64,000 bases of DNA, taken from positions 558,001 through 622,000 of the forward strand of contig NZ_CABPSQ010000002.1 of assembly GCF_902459775.1 (NCBI RefSeq), in the 5' to 3' direction. Made by a program: the position numbers and the translations under genes. The DNA comes from Pandoraea captiosa. Lineage in GTDB: Bacteria; Pseudomonadota; Gammaproteobacteria; Burkholderiales; Burkholderiaceae. Below, in pieces: positions 9,459 to 19,758 of the stretch. Under the pieces are notes generated by a model. That model was not told the DNA's origin, did no database searches, and worked only from the letters and a program-made list of their open reading frames with translations. Within the stretch, counting starts at the first letter, position 1. Each line of letters begins with the position of its first letter.

Positions 9459-11066
9459 TTACATGCGGAACAGGCCGAAGCGTGTTTCCGGAATGGGGGC
9501 ATTGAGCGCCGCGGACAGCCCGAGCCCGAGCACGGTGCGCGTGTCGGCCGGATCGATCACGCCGTCGTCCCACAGGCGCGCGCTCGCGTAGAACGGATGG
9601 CCCTGACGTTCGTACTGGTCTCGGATCGGTTGCTTGAAAGCGTCTTCTTCCTCGGCGCTCCACTGACCGCCCTTCGCCTGGATGCCGTCGCGCTTGACGG
9701 TCGCAAGCACCGACGCGGCCTGCTCACCGCCCATGACGGAAATGCGTGCATTCGGCCACATCCACAGGAAGCGCGGCGAGTAGGCGCGACCGCACATGCC
9801 GTAGTTACCAGCGCCGAACGAGCCGCCGATGATGACGGTGAACTTCGGCACGTTCGCCGTCGCGACAGCGGTCACCATCTTTGCGCCATGCTTGGCAATC
9901 CCTTCGTTTTCGTATTTGCGCCCGACCATGAAGCCGGTGATGTTCTGCAAAAAGATCAGGGGAATCTTGCGCTGGCAGCACAGTTCGATGAAGTGCGCGC
10001 CCTTTTGCGCCGACTCGGAGAACAGAATGCCGTTGTTCGCGACGATACCCACCGGATAGCCCCACAGGTGCGCGAAGCCGCAAACCAGCGTGGTGCCGTA
10101 ACGCGCCTTGAATTCGTCGAATTCGGAGCCGTCGACCAGACGCGCGATGACTTCGCGCACATCGAACGGCTTCTTCGTGTCGGCGGGGATCACGCCATAG
10201 AGTTCTCGCGCGTCGTACTTCGGCTCGACCGGCGTCCTGACGGCCACGGTCGCCGGCTTGCGACGGTTCAGGTTCGCCGCGATGCTGCGCGCGATGGACA
10301 GCGCATGCGCGTCGTTCTGCGCGAAGTGGTCGGCGACTCCCGACAGGCGCGTGTGCACGTCGGCGCCGCCGAGGTCTTCGGCACTGACCTCCTCGCCCGT
10401 CGCGGCCTTCACCAGCGGCGGGCCGCCGAGGAAAATCGTGCCTTGTTCTTTGACGATGATCGACTCGTCGCTCATGGCCGGCACATACGCGCCACCGGCC
10501 GTGCATGAGCCCATCACCACGGCGATCTGCGGAATGCCCTGCGCGGACATTTGCGCCTGGTTGTAGAAGATGCGGCCGAAGTGATCGCGATCGGGGAAAA
10601 CGTCGTCCTGGTTCGGCAGGTTGGCGCCGCCCGAGTCGACCAGATAGATGCACGGCAGATGGTTCTGCTCGGCGATCTCCTGGGCGCGCAGGTGCTTCTT
10701 GACCGTCATGGGGTAGTAGGTGCCGCCCTTGACGGTGGCGTCGTTGCACACGATCACGCATTCCTGGCCGGACACGCGCCCGATGCCGGTGATGATGCCC
10801 GCGCCCGGCGCCTCGTCGTGATACATGCCCGTCGCGGCGAGTTGCGACAGTTCGAGGAACGGCGAGCCCGGATCGAGCAGTTGCTGCACGCGATCGCGCG
10901 GCAGCAGCTTGCCGCGTCCGACATGCTTCTTGCGTGCCGCCTCACCGCCGCCACCGGCCAGTTGCGCGATACGGGCGCGCAGTTCGTCGACGACGGTCTG
11001 CATGGCGGACGCATTGCGTGCAAAGTCTTCGCTGCGCGGGTTGAGTTTGCTTTCAAGAATCGGCAT
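9459..11066 (-). CDS. liuB: Methylcrotonyl-CoA carboxylase carboxyltransferase (beta) subunit
   Basis: A 535-residue carboxyltransferase that moves the carboxyl group from biotin on LiuD to methylcrotonyl-CoA. The start ([15 protein letters not shown]) and the motifs [51 protein letters not shown] and [16 protein letters not shown] are characteristic of MCC beta subunits. Length is normal. ATG at 11066 matches the family start, although the ribosome binding site is weak. The alpha subunit liuD is about 6 kb further along the same strand, separated by liuC and the biotin operon. Confidence 0.96.
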   Translation of the reverse strand: MPILESKLNPRSEDFARNASAMQTVVDELRARIAQLAGGGGEAARKKHVGRGKLLPRDRVQQLLDPGSPFLELSQLAATGMYHDEAPGAGIITGIGRVSGQECVIVCNDATVKGGTYYPMTVKKHLRAQEIAEQNHLPCIYLVDSGGANLPNQDDVFPDRDHFGRIFYNQAQMSAQGIPQIAVVMGSCTAGGAYVPAMSDESIIVKEQGTIFLGGPPLVKAATGEEVSAEDLGGADVHTRLSGVADHFAQNDAHALSIARSIAANLNRRKPATVAVRTPVEPKYDARELYGVIPADTKKPFDVREVIARLVDGSEFDEFKARYGTTLVCGFAHLWGYPVGIVANNGILFSESAQKGAHFIELCCQRKIPLIFLQNITGFMVGRKYENEGIAKHGAKMVTAVATANVPKFTVIIGGSFGAGNYGMCGRAYSPRFLWMWPNARISVMGGEQAASVLATVKRDGIQAKGGQWSAEEEDAFKQPIRDQYERQGHPFYASARLWDDGVIDPADTRTVLGLGLSAALNAPIPETRFGLFRM

Positions 11067-11154
11067 GTGACGAAATCCGGTGGAGTGTGAGTTGTCGTTG
11101 AGTGCTTGTGCAGGCGGCTGTCGCGCACGACCACGCTCGCATGCGAATGCGGTG

Positions 11155-11562
11155 TCAGTCGAACAGGTCGCCGTCGATGTAGCGCCAGCGGCCGTCGTCG
11201 GTGCGCTCGAAGCGGCTGCGCTCATGCAGGCGGTGCGCGCGTCCACCCACTTTGTAGCGCGCCACGAATTCGACTTCCGCATGCGAGTCGTCGCGTTGCA
11301 GATGCGCCTTGACCTGAAGGCCGAGCCACGGCGGTGCGTCGTCGAAGTCGAGTGTCGCGGGGCGCGTGCGGGCCGCCCACGTTTCGAGCAGATAGGGCGC
11401 GTCGTGACGAACGAATGCGGTGTAGCGCGAACGCATCAGCGCTTCGGCCGTCGGCGCAATCTCGCCGCGCTCCAGATAACGGGCGCAGCAAGCGTCGAAC
11501 GAGAGGCCGCCGCAGGGGCAGGCGTCGTGTTCGTTGTTTTGCGACGGTTGGGGGCTTGCCAT
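11155..11562 (-). CDS. YchJ-like protein with SEC-C zinc motif
   Basis: A 135-residue protein of the YchJ/UPF0225 type. The N-terminal [12 protein letters not shown] matches the SEC-C zinc-binding pattern. [23 protein letters not shown] begins the NTF2-like domain, which runs to the C-terminus ([16 protein letters not shown]). No enzymatic role is established for the family. It sits 88 bp upstream of liuB and 19 bp after the isomerase gene, so it is probably co-transcribed, with no clear link to leucine breakdown. Confidence 0.88.
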   Translation of the reverse strand: MASPQPSQNNEHDACPCGGLSFDACCARYLERGEIAPTAEALMRSRYTAFVRHDAPYLLETWAARTRPATLDFDDAPPWLGLQVKAHLQRDDSHAEVEFVARYKVGGRAHRLHERSRFERTDDGRWRYIDGDLFD

Positions 11563-11581
11563 GGTGTGTCTTGCCTTGTAG

Positions 11582-12187
11582 TCAGATCTTGCCGTGCTTC
11601 AGGCAGGCGTCGACCTGCGAGAAGCGGTCGAAGCCCCAGAACGGTTCGCCGTCCACGATCACGAAGGGCGAGCCGAACACGCCGCGTGCCATCGCCAGAT
11701 CGATCTCGGCCTTCAGATGATCCTTGGCTGCGGGGGAGTTCATGCCGAGTTCGAGCGCCTTGCCGTCGATGCCGAGCGCTTCGCCCAGACGCACGAGTTC
11801 GGCGGGCTCGCCGATGTTCACGTCGTCGACGTACAGCGCGCGGAAGATCGACTTCGCGTACTCGGCGGACAGGTCGCCCCCCCGGTGGTCCTGCACCCAC
11901 AGCACGGCGCGCTCGGCGGCCTGCGTCGGGATCGGGAAATGCGTCGGGCGCTTGTAGTCGATGCCGTGAAAGCGGGCCGTGCGCTCCACGTCGTGCCGCA
12001 GATACTCCGTCTTGATCGGATGCTGCATCGGCGCGCCTGTGCCGTTCACCTTGTAGACGATGTCCAGCAGAATCGGATGCCACGCGACGCCGCGCCCGTT
12101 GCGTGCGGCGATATCGTCGATGCAGGTGCTCGCAAAATACCCATACGGGGATGCGAAGTCGAAATAAAAGTCGATGGCGGACGTCAT
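11582..12187 (-). CDS. 2-hydroxychromene-2-carboxylate isomerase-like protein (DsbA/GST kappa fold)
   Basis: A 201-residue thioredoxin-fold protein. It starts MTSAIDFYFDFASPYGYFAS, with the SPY segment in place of a CxxC pair as in 2-hydroxychromene-2-carboxylate isomerases and GST kappa. The C-terminal half has the expected GVFGSPFVIVDGEPFWG segment around the cis-proline. The known reaction is in naphthalene degradation, but no other naphthalene genes are here, so the true substrate is open. It is co-directional with the ychJ-like gene (19 bp). Confidence 0.85.
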   Translation of the reverse strand: MTSAIDFYFDFASPYGYFASTCIDDIAARNGRGVAWHPILLDIVYKVNGTGAPMQHPIKTEYLRHDVERTARFHGIDYKRPTHFPIPTQAAERAVLWVQDHRGGDLSAEYAKSIFRALYVDDVNIGEPAELVRLGEALGIDGKALELGMNSPAAKDHLKAEIDLAMARGVFGSPFVIVDGEPFWGFDRFSQVDACLKHGKI

Positions 12188-12331
12188 GTTCGCTCCGTTT
12201 CCGAGTGTTTCCGAATGTTTCCGGGTGACGTTTCTGGCCCGCGAATCAAAAGATACGGCGGTGTGGCAACAGCTTGTTATGAATGACGTGATTCGTCCAT
12301 TCGTTGTTCGACCTAGTCCTTGCGGCGCGCA

Positions 12332-13009
<678 letters not shown>

Positions 13010-13074
13010 GACGTAAGTGTCCTGTTGGCCGGGGCCTGAGCCGCAGGACGCGGCAGGCCCCGGGAGCGGGGGCG

Positions 13075-14259
13075 TCAGACGAGTTCGATGGCCATGGCCG
13101 TCGCTTCGCCGCCGCCGATGCACAGACTGGCCACGCCGCGTTTGCCACCGGTCTTGCGCAAGGCGCCGATCAGCGTGACCAGAATACGTGCGCCGGAGGC
13201 GCCGATCGGGTGACCGAGCGCACACGCGCCGCCGTGAATATTGACCTTGTCGTGCGGAAGATCGAACTCGTGCATCGCGGCCATGGTGACGACCGCGAAC
13301 GCTTCGTTGATTTCGTAAAGATCGACGTCCGTCGTCGACCAGCCGGTCTTCTCGAAGAGCTTGCGCATCGCGCCGACCGGGGCGGTCGTGAACAGGCCCG
13401 GTTGCTGTGCGAACGTGCTGTGTCCGGCGATGCGCGCGAGCGGCGCAAGACCCAGGCGCTTCGCGGTGGATTCGCGCATGAGCACGAGGGCGGCGGCGCC
13501 GTCGGAGATCGACGACGAGTTCGCGGCGGTCACCGTACCGTCCTTGCGGAACGCGGCCTTGAGCGTCGGAATCTTTTCGGGATTGGCCTTGAACGGTTGT
13601 TCGTCCTGTTCGACGAGCGTGTCGCCCTTGCGGCCCGGCACCGTCACGGCGGTGATTTCCCAGGCGAACGAGCCGTCCTTCGTGGCGTTCTGAGCGCGTT
13701 CGAGCGAGGCGATGGCGAAGGCGTCCTGCGCTTCGCGGGTGAAGGCGTAACGGTCGGCGCATTCCTCGGCAAAGGTGCCCATCAGGCGGCCTTTGTCGTA
13801 AGCGTCTTCCAGACCGTCGAAGAACATGTGGTCGATGACCTGACCGTGCCCCATGCGCATGCCGGCGCGTGCCTTGGGCAGCAGATAGGGGGCGTTGCTC
13901 ATGCTTTCCATGCCGCCTGCGACGATCACATCGGCGCTGCCGGCGACGAGCATGTCGTGGGCGAACATGGCGGCGCGCATGCCCGAGCCGCACATCTTGT
14001 TGATGGTGGTGGCGCCGGCGGCGAGCGGCAGGCCGGCGCCCAGCGTGGCCTGACGCGCCGGCGCCTGTCCCTGACCGGCGGGCAGCACGCAGCCCATCAC
14101 CACTTCGTCGACCTGTTCCGGCTTGAGGCCGGCGCGCTCGACGGCGGCGCGGATCGCGGCCGCGCCCAGTTGCGGGGCGGCAACGTCGCCGAAAACCCCT
14201 TGCAGGCCGCCCATGGGGGTGCGCGCTGCGGAGACGATGACGATCGGGTCGTGTTGCAT
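13075..14259 (-). CDS. Acetyl-CoA acetyltransferase (thiolase)
   Basis: A 394-residue thiolase. The acyl-accepting Cys90 is in NKMCGSGMRAAM. The C-terminal catalytic segments GHPIGASGAR and SLCIGGGEATAMAIE are present. ATG at 14259 follows AAGGAG. Thiolases interconvert acetoacetyl-CoA and two acetyl-CoA. In this block it could consume the acetoacetate-derived end product of leucine breakdown, or feed polyhydroxybutyrate synthesis; this is inference from context. Confidence 0.93.
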   Translation of the reverse strand: MQHDPIVIVSAARTPMGGLQGVFGDVAAPQLGAAAIRAAVERAGLKPEQVDEVVMGCVLPAGQGQAPARQATLGAGLPLAAGATTINKMCGSGMRAAMFAHDMLVAGSADVIVAGGMESMSNAPYLLPKARAGMRMGHGQVIDHMFFDGLEDAYDKGRLMGTFAEECADRYAFTREAQDAFAIASLERAQNATKDGSFAWEITAVTVPGRKGDTLVEQDEQPFKANPEKIPTLKAAFRKDGTVTAANSSSISDGAAALVLMRESTAKRLGLAPLARIAGHSTFAQQPGLFTTAPVGAMRKLFEKTGWSTTDVDLYEINEAFAVVTMAAMHEFDLPHDKVNIHGGACALGHPIGASGARILVTLIGALRKTGGKRGVASLCIGGGEATAMAIELV

Positions 14260-14455
14260 GGCAATCTCCTTGACTCGTTGATGCATTTAACGGGTTAAGG
14301 CGCCGGCGCCGTTGTCCTCTCGGACGGGCAGCCAACGCCCGGATATCCAAAGCTTCAGTCCTTCCACGTCCACACGAGCGTGCATCGGCTCAGGGGGGGG
14401 GCCGGCGGCGCGAGGCCATGCCGGACGGCGTCGCGCTCGCGCGCCCCCGCGAGCG

Positions 14456-15136
14456 CTACGCCTGTGGATGACGCAATTCGGCCATCGCTTCCACGCAGCG
14501 GTCATAAACCCGCGGCAGGGCTTCGAGGCTGTTCACCGACATGCGCAGATCGCGCACCAGGCCGTCGCGCAGGCCGTACACCCAGCCATGCACCGTAACC
14601 GGCTGGTTGCGAGCCCAGGCGTCGCGCAACACGGTCGTGTGACAAATATTCACGACCTGTTCGATGACGTTCAACTCGCACAGGCGGTCGTGGCGCGAGT
14701 CGCGCGAGGGCAGGGCGTCGATCTGGTCGACGTGGCGCTCGTAGACATCGCGCACGTGGCGCAGCCAGTTGTCGACGAGGCCCATCTTCGCGCCGTCGAG
14801 CGCCGCGCCCACGCCACCGCAGCCGTAGTGGCCGACCACCATGATGTGGCGCACCTTCAGGACTTCGATGGCGAACTGCAACACCGACAGGCAGTTCAGA
14901 TCGCTGTGCACGACCACGTTCGCGATGTTGCGGTGGACGAACACCTCACCCGGGGCGAGACCCGTGATCTGGTTGGCGGGTACGCGAGAGTCCGAGCAGC
15001 CGATCCAGAGGTATTCCGGGGTCTGTATTTTGGCCAGTCGCTCGAAAAACGTGGGATCTTCCGCGTTCACGCTGGCGACCCAGGCGCGGTTGTTATCGAG
15101 CAGATGGATGAGAGGCTGGTCTTTGTCTTCGGTCAT
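14456..15136 (-). CDS. can: Beta-class carbonic anhydrase
   Basis: A 226-residue beta-carbonic anhydrase that interconverts CO2 and bicarbonate. Zinc ligands C47, H103 and C106 (WIGCSDSR and VGHYGCGGV) and the D49-R51 dyad are visible. It lies 66 bp after aceK in the leucine block. Bicarbonate is the co-substrate of the biotin carboxylase LiuD, so the location makes metabolic sense. Length is normal. Confidence 0.95.
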   Translation of the reverse strand: MTEDKDQPLIHLLDNNRAWVASVNAEDPTFFERLAKIQTPEYLWIGCSDSRVPANQITGLAPGEVFVHRNIANVVVHSDLNCLSVLQFAIEVLKVRHIMVVGHYGCGGVGAALDGAKMGLVDNWLRHVRDVYERHVDQIDALPSRDSRHDRLCELNVIEQVVNICHTTVLRDAWARNQPVTVHGWVYGLRDGLVRDLRMSVNSLEALPRVYDRCVEAMAELRHPQA

Positions 15137-15202
15137 GATCGTGTCATCCGGCGGGCGTGTCGTTGGCTGGGTCTCGTCGATAGCGTCCAGAGGGCGCGAG
15201 CC

Positions 15203-17014
15203 TCAGGCAGCCGCCGCGTGCGGCGGCGCACCCGAGGCGTCGGCATGGCGGCCGGCGCCGTAGCGATTGACGAAACGCAGCGCGACATCGTACGGATAGA
15301 AGTCGTGCATCTGTCCGGCTCGCACCCGATCCTGAAAGCCTTGCCACAGGTCGGGGTCGAAAAAATCCGGATGATGCTGGCTCAGAGAGTGCCGCACGCG
15401 CGCGTCCCCCGTCAGAAACGTCTCGAACGTCTCGGGAAACACGTCGTGCGGGCCTACACGGTACCAGACTTCCCCCGACATCGCCTCTTCTTCGTTACGG
15501 GGTTCGGGCACCCGGCGGATGTGGCAATCCGTCAGATATTCCAGCTCGTCGTAATCGTAGAAGACCACCCGGCCGTGACGGGTCACGCCGAAATTCTTGT
15601 ACAGCATGTCGCCCGGAAACACGTTCGCCGCCATCAACTCCTTGACCGCGTTGCCGTACTCGCGCATCGCGTGATCCACCTCGGCGTCGGACGCCGTTTG
15701 CAGCCACAGATTGAGTGGCGTCATGCGGCGCTCGATATAGCAGTGACGGATCACGAGCGCATCGCCGTCGATCTCCAGCAGCGAGGGCACTTCGCTTTGC
15801 AGCTGGGCGAGCAGGGCGTCGTCGAAACGCGAGAGCGGGAAAGCCACGCTGGAGAACTCCAGCGTGTCGGCCATGCGCCCCACGCGATCATGCTGCTTGA
15901 CCATCAGGTACTTCGCTTTCACCTGCTCTCGTGTCGTCTCCTTGGGCGGTGCGAAGCGCTCGCGAATGAGCTTGAAGACATACGGATACGAGGGCAGCGT
16001 GAACACCAGCATCACCAGCCCGGGAATGCCGGGCGCGCTGACGAACTTGTCGCTCGAATGCTTCAGGTGATGCAGAAAATCGCGGTAGAACAGATTTTTG
16101 CCATGCTTCTGCAAGCCGACCGACGTGTAGATCTCCGCCTTGGGTTTGCCCGGCATTATGGTGCGCAGAAAGTGCACGTAGGCCGACGGGACTTCCATAT
16201 CGACCATGAAATACGCGTGCGCGAAACTGAACATCACCCGCAGTTGCTCGCCGCGCAGCAGCACGGCGTCGAGTGCGAGATGACCGTTGTCGTCATGCAC
16301 GATCGGGATGGCGAACGGTGTCGTTGCGTCGCCGTTCACGATACGTCCCACGATGTACGCCGCCTTGTTGCGAAAGAACAGCGACGCGAGCACGTGGATC
16401 TGAAAGTTCGCCGCGGCTTCGAACGTGCCGAAAGCCTCTTCGATGGCGCGCATCACGTAGCTCACATCGCGCGACAGATCGGCGAACGGGCGCTGCAACT
16501 GGAAATTCGTGACGATGCGCGTGAGCGTCGCCGCCATGCCGTCCTGCGCCGGATAGTAGACGCGGTACGTTGGCCTGGCCGCGGGTGCGTCGTTCTCGAT
16601 GTACTCCGTGGCGAGCGCCGGACGCACGAAGATAAAGCGATTGTTGAAGTACGAGCGGTGCAGGATCTTGCAGCATACCGAGTTGAAGAATGTCTCGGCG
16701 AGTTCCGGCTGACGATGCTCGGTGAGCAGGCCGATGTAGTGCAGCTTCACTTGCTGCCAGACATCGTCGTCGAGCGATTGCGCGTCGAACTCGTCTTCCA
16801 GCGTGACGATGCATTCGCGAACCCGCTCGTCGTAATAGGCGATGCGGTCACGCTGGAGTTTCTGAATGCCCAAGAAATCGCCCGCCTCGAAACAGGCCCG
16901 CGCCGCGACACATACCTCGCGGAAGATGCGGTAATGCTTGTCGAAGCCGTCCAGCATCAGGCGGGCGACATCGAAAGCGACCTGCGACGACAGGAGTTTC
17001 GGGAAGCGGTTCAT
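15203..17014 (-). CDS. aceK: Isocitrate dehydrogenase kinase/phosphatase
   Basis: A 603-residue bifunctional enzyme that phosphorylates and dephosphorylates isocitrate dehydrogenase to divert carbon into the glyoxylate bypass. Family segments include [52 protein letters not shown]-like sequence and the kinase core [20 protein letters not shown]. It is slightly longer than the E. coli protein, with an alanine/histidine-rich tail. It is not next to aceA or aceB; it lies 42 bp after liuA, implying co-expression with leucine catabolism. Confidence 0.97.
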   Translation of the reverse strand: MNRFPKLLSSQVAFDVARLMLDGFDKHYRIFREVCVAARACFEAGDFLGIQKLQRDRIAYYDERVRECIVTLEDEFDAQSLDDDVWQQVKLHYIGLLTEHRQPELAETFFNSVCCKILHRSYFNNRFIFVRPALATEYIENDAPAARPTYRVYYPAQDGMAATLTRIVTNFQLQRPFADLSRDVSYVMRAIEEAFGTFEAAANFQIHVLASLFFRNKAAYIVGRIVNGDATTPFAIPIVHDDNGHLALDAVLLRGEQLRVMFSFAHAYFMVDMEVPSAYVHFLRTIMPGKPKAEIYTSVGLQKHGKNLFYRDFLHHLKHSSDKFVSAPGIPGLVMLVFTLPSYPYVFKLIRERFAPPKETTREQVKAKYLMVKQHDRVGRMADTLEFSSVAFPLSRFDDALLAQLQSEVPSLLEIDGDALVIRHCYIERRMTPLNLWLQTASDAEVDHAMREYGNAVKELMAANVFPGDMLYKNFGVTRHGRVVFYDYDELEYLTDCHIRRVPEPRNEEEAMSGEVWYRVGPHDVFPETFETFLTGDARVRHSLSQHHPDFFDPDLWQGFQDRVRAGQMHDFYPYDVALRFVNRYGAGRHADASGAPPHAAAA

Positions 17015-17056
17015 ACCGGGCGACGGCGATGACAGAGAGGATTTGCGTCGCTGCGC

Positions 17057-18238
17057 TTACATTGTCTCGGCGAACAGCTCGCGACCGATCAGCATGCGGC
17101 GAATTTCCGACGTCCCCGCGCCGATTTCGTACAGCTTGGCGTCGCGCCACAGGCGTCCGACCGGGTATTCGTTGATATAGCCGTTGCCGCCGAGAATCTG
17201 AATCGCCTCGCCGGCCATCCACGTCGCCTTTTCCGCCGTGTAGAGAATGACGCCGGCGCAGTCCTTGCGTACCTGACGCACGTGATCGCTGCCGAGCGAA
17301 TCGAGCTGACGGCCCACGGCGTACAGATACGCGCGGCTTGCCTGCAGGATCGTGTACATGTCGGCGACCTTGCCCTGAATCAGCTGGAATTCCCCGATCG
17401 ACTGGCCGAACTGCTTGCGGTCGTGGATGTATGGCACCACCACGTCCATGGCTGCCTGCATGATGCCCAGCGGGCCACCGGCGAGCACGGCGCGCTCATA
17501 GTCCAGGCCGCTCATCAGCACCTTCACGCCGCCGCCGACCTGCCCGAGTACGTTCTCTTCCGGCACTTCCACATTCTCGAACACCAGTTCGCCCGTGTGC
17601 GAGCCGCGCATGCCGAGCTTGTCGAGCTTTTGTGCGACCGAGAAGCCCTTCATGCCCTTCTCGACGAGGAATGCCGTCATGCCGCGCGCGCCGGCGTCGA
17701 TATCCGTCTTGCCGTAGACGACCAGCGTGTCGCAGTCCGGGCCGTTCGTGATCCACATCTTCGTGCCATTGAGCACGTAACGGTCGCCGCGCTTCTCGGC
17801 GCGCAGCTTCATGCTCACCACGTCGGAACCGGCGTTCGGCTCGCTCATTGCCAACGCACCCACGTGTTCACCCGACACCAGCTTGGGCAGATACTTCGCC
17901 TTCTGTGCGGCCGTGCCGTTGCGATGGATCTGATTCACGCACAGGTTCGAATGCGCGCCGTACGACAGGCCGACCGAAGCGGAGGCGCGCGAGATTTCTT
18001 CCATCGCGATCATGTGAGCGAGATAGCCCATGTTCGCGCCGCCGTACTCTTCCGAGACCGTCATGCCGAGTACGCCGAGGTCGCCCATCTTGCGCCAGAG
18101 GTCCATCGGGAACTGATCGGTGCGGTCCACTTCCGCAGCGCGTGGCGCGATTTCCTTCGATGCGAAGTTCGCGACCGATTCGCGCAGCATGTCCAGGTCT
18201 TCGCCGAGCATGAAATTGAGGCCGGGCAACGTCGTCAT
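17057..18238 (-). CDS. liuA: Isovaleryl-CoA dehydrogenase
   Basis: A 393-residue acyl-CoA dehydrogenase that oxidises isovaleryl-CoA to 3-methylcrotonyl-CoA with FAD. The N-terminal [22 protein letters not shown] is typical of the isovaleryl enzyme. The segment [16 protein letters not shown] binds FAD, and [12 protein letters not shown] carries the glutamate expected as catalytic base in isovaleryl-CoA dehydrogenases. ATG at 18238 follows GGAG. It lies downstream of a PaaI-like thioesterase and a LiuR-like operator, and upstream of aceK. Confidence 0.95.
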   Translation of the reverse strand: MTTLPGLNFMLGEDLDMLRESVANFASKEIAPRAAEVDRTDQFPMDLWRKMGDLGVLGMTVSEEYGGANMGYLAHMIAMEEISRASASVGLSYGAHSNLCVNQIHRNGTAAQKAKYLPKLVSGEHVGALAMSEPNAGSDVVSMKLRAEKRGDRYVLNGTKMWITNGPDCDTLVVYGKTDIDAGARGMTAFLVEKGMKGFSVAQKLDKLGMRGSHTGELVFENVEVPEENVLGQVGGGVKVLMSGLDYERAVLAGGPLGIMQAAMDVVVPYIHDRKQFGQSIGEFQLIQGKVADMYTILQASRAYLYAVGRQLDSLGSDHVRQVRKDCAGVILYTAEKATWMAGEAIQILGGNGYINEYPVGRLWRDAKLYEIGAGTSEIRRMLIGRELFAETM

Positions 18239-18347
18239 GACACAGTCTCCAGAGGGTGGCGCGTGGCGTTCGGCCCGCGCGCATGTTCGATGATGTAGTG
18301 GGCTTCGAAAGCGATGTTGCTGCAATGCGTCCGGTGATGCGAACCGA

Positions 18348-18830
18348 TCAGCGCGCCGTACCTGCCGCCGTAGCGGAATTGAGTGGCAGCACGAAGAGCG
18401 TTTGCTGCATGAGGGCGCAGAGCGTCCATTGGCCGTGATCGACGGCGAACAGCTCGGCCGTGGCGACGATGAGGGTGCGACCGGCTTTCACGACCTGACC
18501 GCGTCCGACCAGTGTATCGCCCTTGCCGGGGGCCAGAATATTCAGTTTGTACTCTGCGGTGACCAGTTCCTGCTCGGGCGAGATGCGCGTGTAACCGGCG
18601 TAGCCCCCTGCCGAATCGGCAATGGCGCCGATCACGCCACCGTGAAAGTAGCCAAGCTGCTGATTGACCTTGTCGGAGAACGGCAGCGAAATCTCGCAAA
18701 AACCGTCGGCCAGCTGCGTGAGTTGCGCGCCCCAGTGGGTCATCACGCCTTGTTTGTCAAAACTGGCGCGGATTTTCGCAGCGACGGCGTCGTCGAGCGG
18801 AGCGGCGTGAGTGGCAGGAGCGTTGACCAT
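18348..18830 (-). CDS. PaaI-family hotdog thioesterase
   Basis: A 160-residue hotdog-fold protein; [20 protein letters not shown] is the PaaI-type active-site helix and [16 protein letters not shown] the following strand. Such enzymes hydrolyse small acyl-CoA thioesters. ATG at 18830 is used; a TTG at 18842 in the same frame is an alternative and neither has a strong ribosome binding site. It is the first gene after the operator at 18872-18901, 109 bp upstream of liuA. It may release CoA from stalled branched acyl-CoA, which is inference. Confidence 0.88.
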   Translation of the reverse strand: MVNAPATHAAPLDDAVAAKIRASFDKQGVMTHWGAQLTQLADGFCEISLPFSDKVNQQLGYFHGGVIGAIADSAGGYAGYTRISPEQELVTAEYKLNILAPGKGDTLVGRGQVVKAGRTLIVATAELFAVDHGQWTLCALMQQTLFVLPLNSATAAGTAR

Positions 18831-18871
18831 GGTCGCGAGCAAAGGGCAGTGGGAAGCCGAGTGCCCCGATG

Positions 18872-18901
18872 TTACTTAACGTTTACGTAAACGTAAAGTA
18901 A
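18872..18901. promoter_or_regulatory. LiuR-like operator upstream of the thioesterase-liuA operon
   Basis: A 30-bp dyad: TTACTT and AAGTAA flank the perfect 16-bp palindrome ACGTTTACGTAAACGT (18879-18894), with a single mismatched pair. It lies 42-71 bp upstream of the thioesterase ATG. MerR-family LiuR regulators are known to bind dyads of this TTTACGT-type pattern in front of isovalerate genes, and a LiuR-like gene lies next door. A second, similar site is at 19671-19686. Confidence 0.8.
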
Positions 18902-18960
18902 GGACTTTCCAGAGGGCGGGAGCGTCGGTCTGGCGGGGGACGATGGGCGAGGGGAAGGGG

Positions 18961-18993
18961 GGGAAAGCGGGAGGAAAGCGGGAGGAAAGCGGG
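18961..18993. repeat. 11-bp tandem repeat GGGAGGAAAGC
   Basis: Two exact copies (18969-18979 and 18980-18990) are preceded by a shortened copy (GGGAAAGC) and followed by a decayed one starting GGGAG. It is intergenic, in a purine-rich stretch between liuR and the LiuR-like operator. Confidence 0.8.
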
Positions 18994-19168
18994 AGTGGGA
19001 AGGGCTAGGGGGAGGCAAGTAGGCGAGGGGGTATGGGCGTCGGATGGGCGGGGACCGGCGCTGCCCTGACGGAGAGACTTTCAGGTGGAACGGAGTCAGG
19101 GTAGTGCTGGTTCCCGCGGCCCTGGGGGTGAGCGGGGGCGAGGGGGAGTGAAGCGGGATGTGGTGTTA

Positions 19169-19603
19169 TCAGTGAGAGGCCGCCGCAGCCTTAACACGTC
19201 GGGCGATGGGCGGCACGGCTTCACCGGCGGCTTCGAGCAGCGAGAGGCACTGGGCCTCATGCTGGGAGACTTCGTCGAGCGTGGCGTGGAGGTCTTCGAG
19301 TTGCTGTTCGAGCACCTGGCGGTGCTGGGCGAGCGTTTCGAGGAAGACTTTCAGTTGCGGCACCGTGTCTTTCGGCGATTCGTAGAGGTCGAGAATCGTC
19401 TTGATTTCGGAGAGGGTCAGTCCGAGGCGTTTGCCGCGCAGGGTGAGTTTCAGGCGTGTGCGATCCTGGCCCGTGTAGACACGATGGCGCCCGCCGGGGC
19501 CTTCGCGGGCGGGCGTGAGCAGCCCCTGATCCTCGTAGAAGCGGATCGCGCGGGGGGTGATGTCGAACTCGCGGGCGAGGTCGGTAATCGTGTATGTGAG
19601 CAT
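19169..19603 (-). CDS. liuR: MerR-family transcriptional regulator, LiuR-like
   Basis: A 144-residue MerR protein: N-terminal winged helix (YTITDLAREFDITPRAIRFYEDQGLLTP), GRHRVYTGQDRTRLKLTLRGKRLGLTLSEIK, then a coiled-coil dimerisation helix. It matches LiuR, the regulator of branched-chain amino-acid catabolism in proteobacteria. Context agrees: LiuR-like dyads lie both upstream of it and upstream of the liuA operon. Other short MerR proteins of acyl-CoA pathways are possible, but the name is well supported by neighbourhood. Confidence 0.88.
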   Translation of the reverse strand: MLTYTITDLAREFDITPRAIRFYEDQGLLTPAREGPGGRHRVYTGQDRTRLKLTLRGKRLGLTLSEIKTILDLYESPKDTVPQLKVFLETLAQHRQVLEQQLEDLHATLDEVSQHEAQCLSLLEAAGEAVPPIARRVKAAAASH

Positions 19604-19670
19604 CGGGTCGGGTTATGCGATGTGAAGCATGAGGTTAAGCGAATGCTTACCATTGCAGCTAGAATTGCCG

Positions 19671-19686
19671 TTTACGTTAGCGTCAA
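19671..19686. promoter_or_regulatory. Second LiuR-like operator in the liuR/metallohydrolase divergent region
   Basis: TTTACGTTAGCGTCAA matches the core of the dyad at 18882-18897 at most positions and keeps the TTTACGT half. It lies 68 bp upstream of the liuR ATG and 73 bp upstream of the divergent metallo-beta-lactamase-fold gene. It could serve autoregulation of liuR, control of the hydrolase, or both. Confidence 0.65.
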
Positions 19687-19758
19687 CTTGCATCGTATGC
19701 AATCGGTGATGGCGTCAACCGACAACAAGAGAACAAGTCCCTCTGGAGTGTGGTCCCC

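Larger units (their letters stand above)
18831..19168. other. Intergenic region between the thioesterase and liuR, G-rich on the plus strand
   Basis: About 338 bp with no credible gene. It holds the LiuR-like dyad at 18872-18901 and, from about 18900 to 19150, a strongly purine-biased G-rich stretch including an 11-bp repeat. The bias lies just downstream of liuR on its coding strand's complement and contains no obvious terminator hairpin with a T-run. Confidence 0.7.

Noticed and set aside
14312-17032. A 906-codon open frame on the plus strand opposite the carbonic anhydrase and aceK genes
   Set aside because: It crosses two well-supported genes and their gap and has shadow-type composition without motifs.
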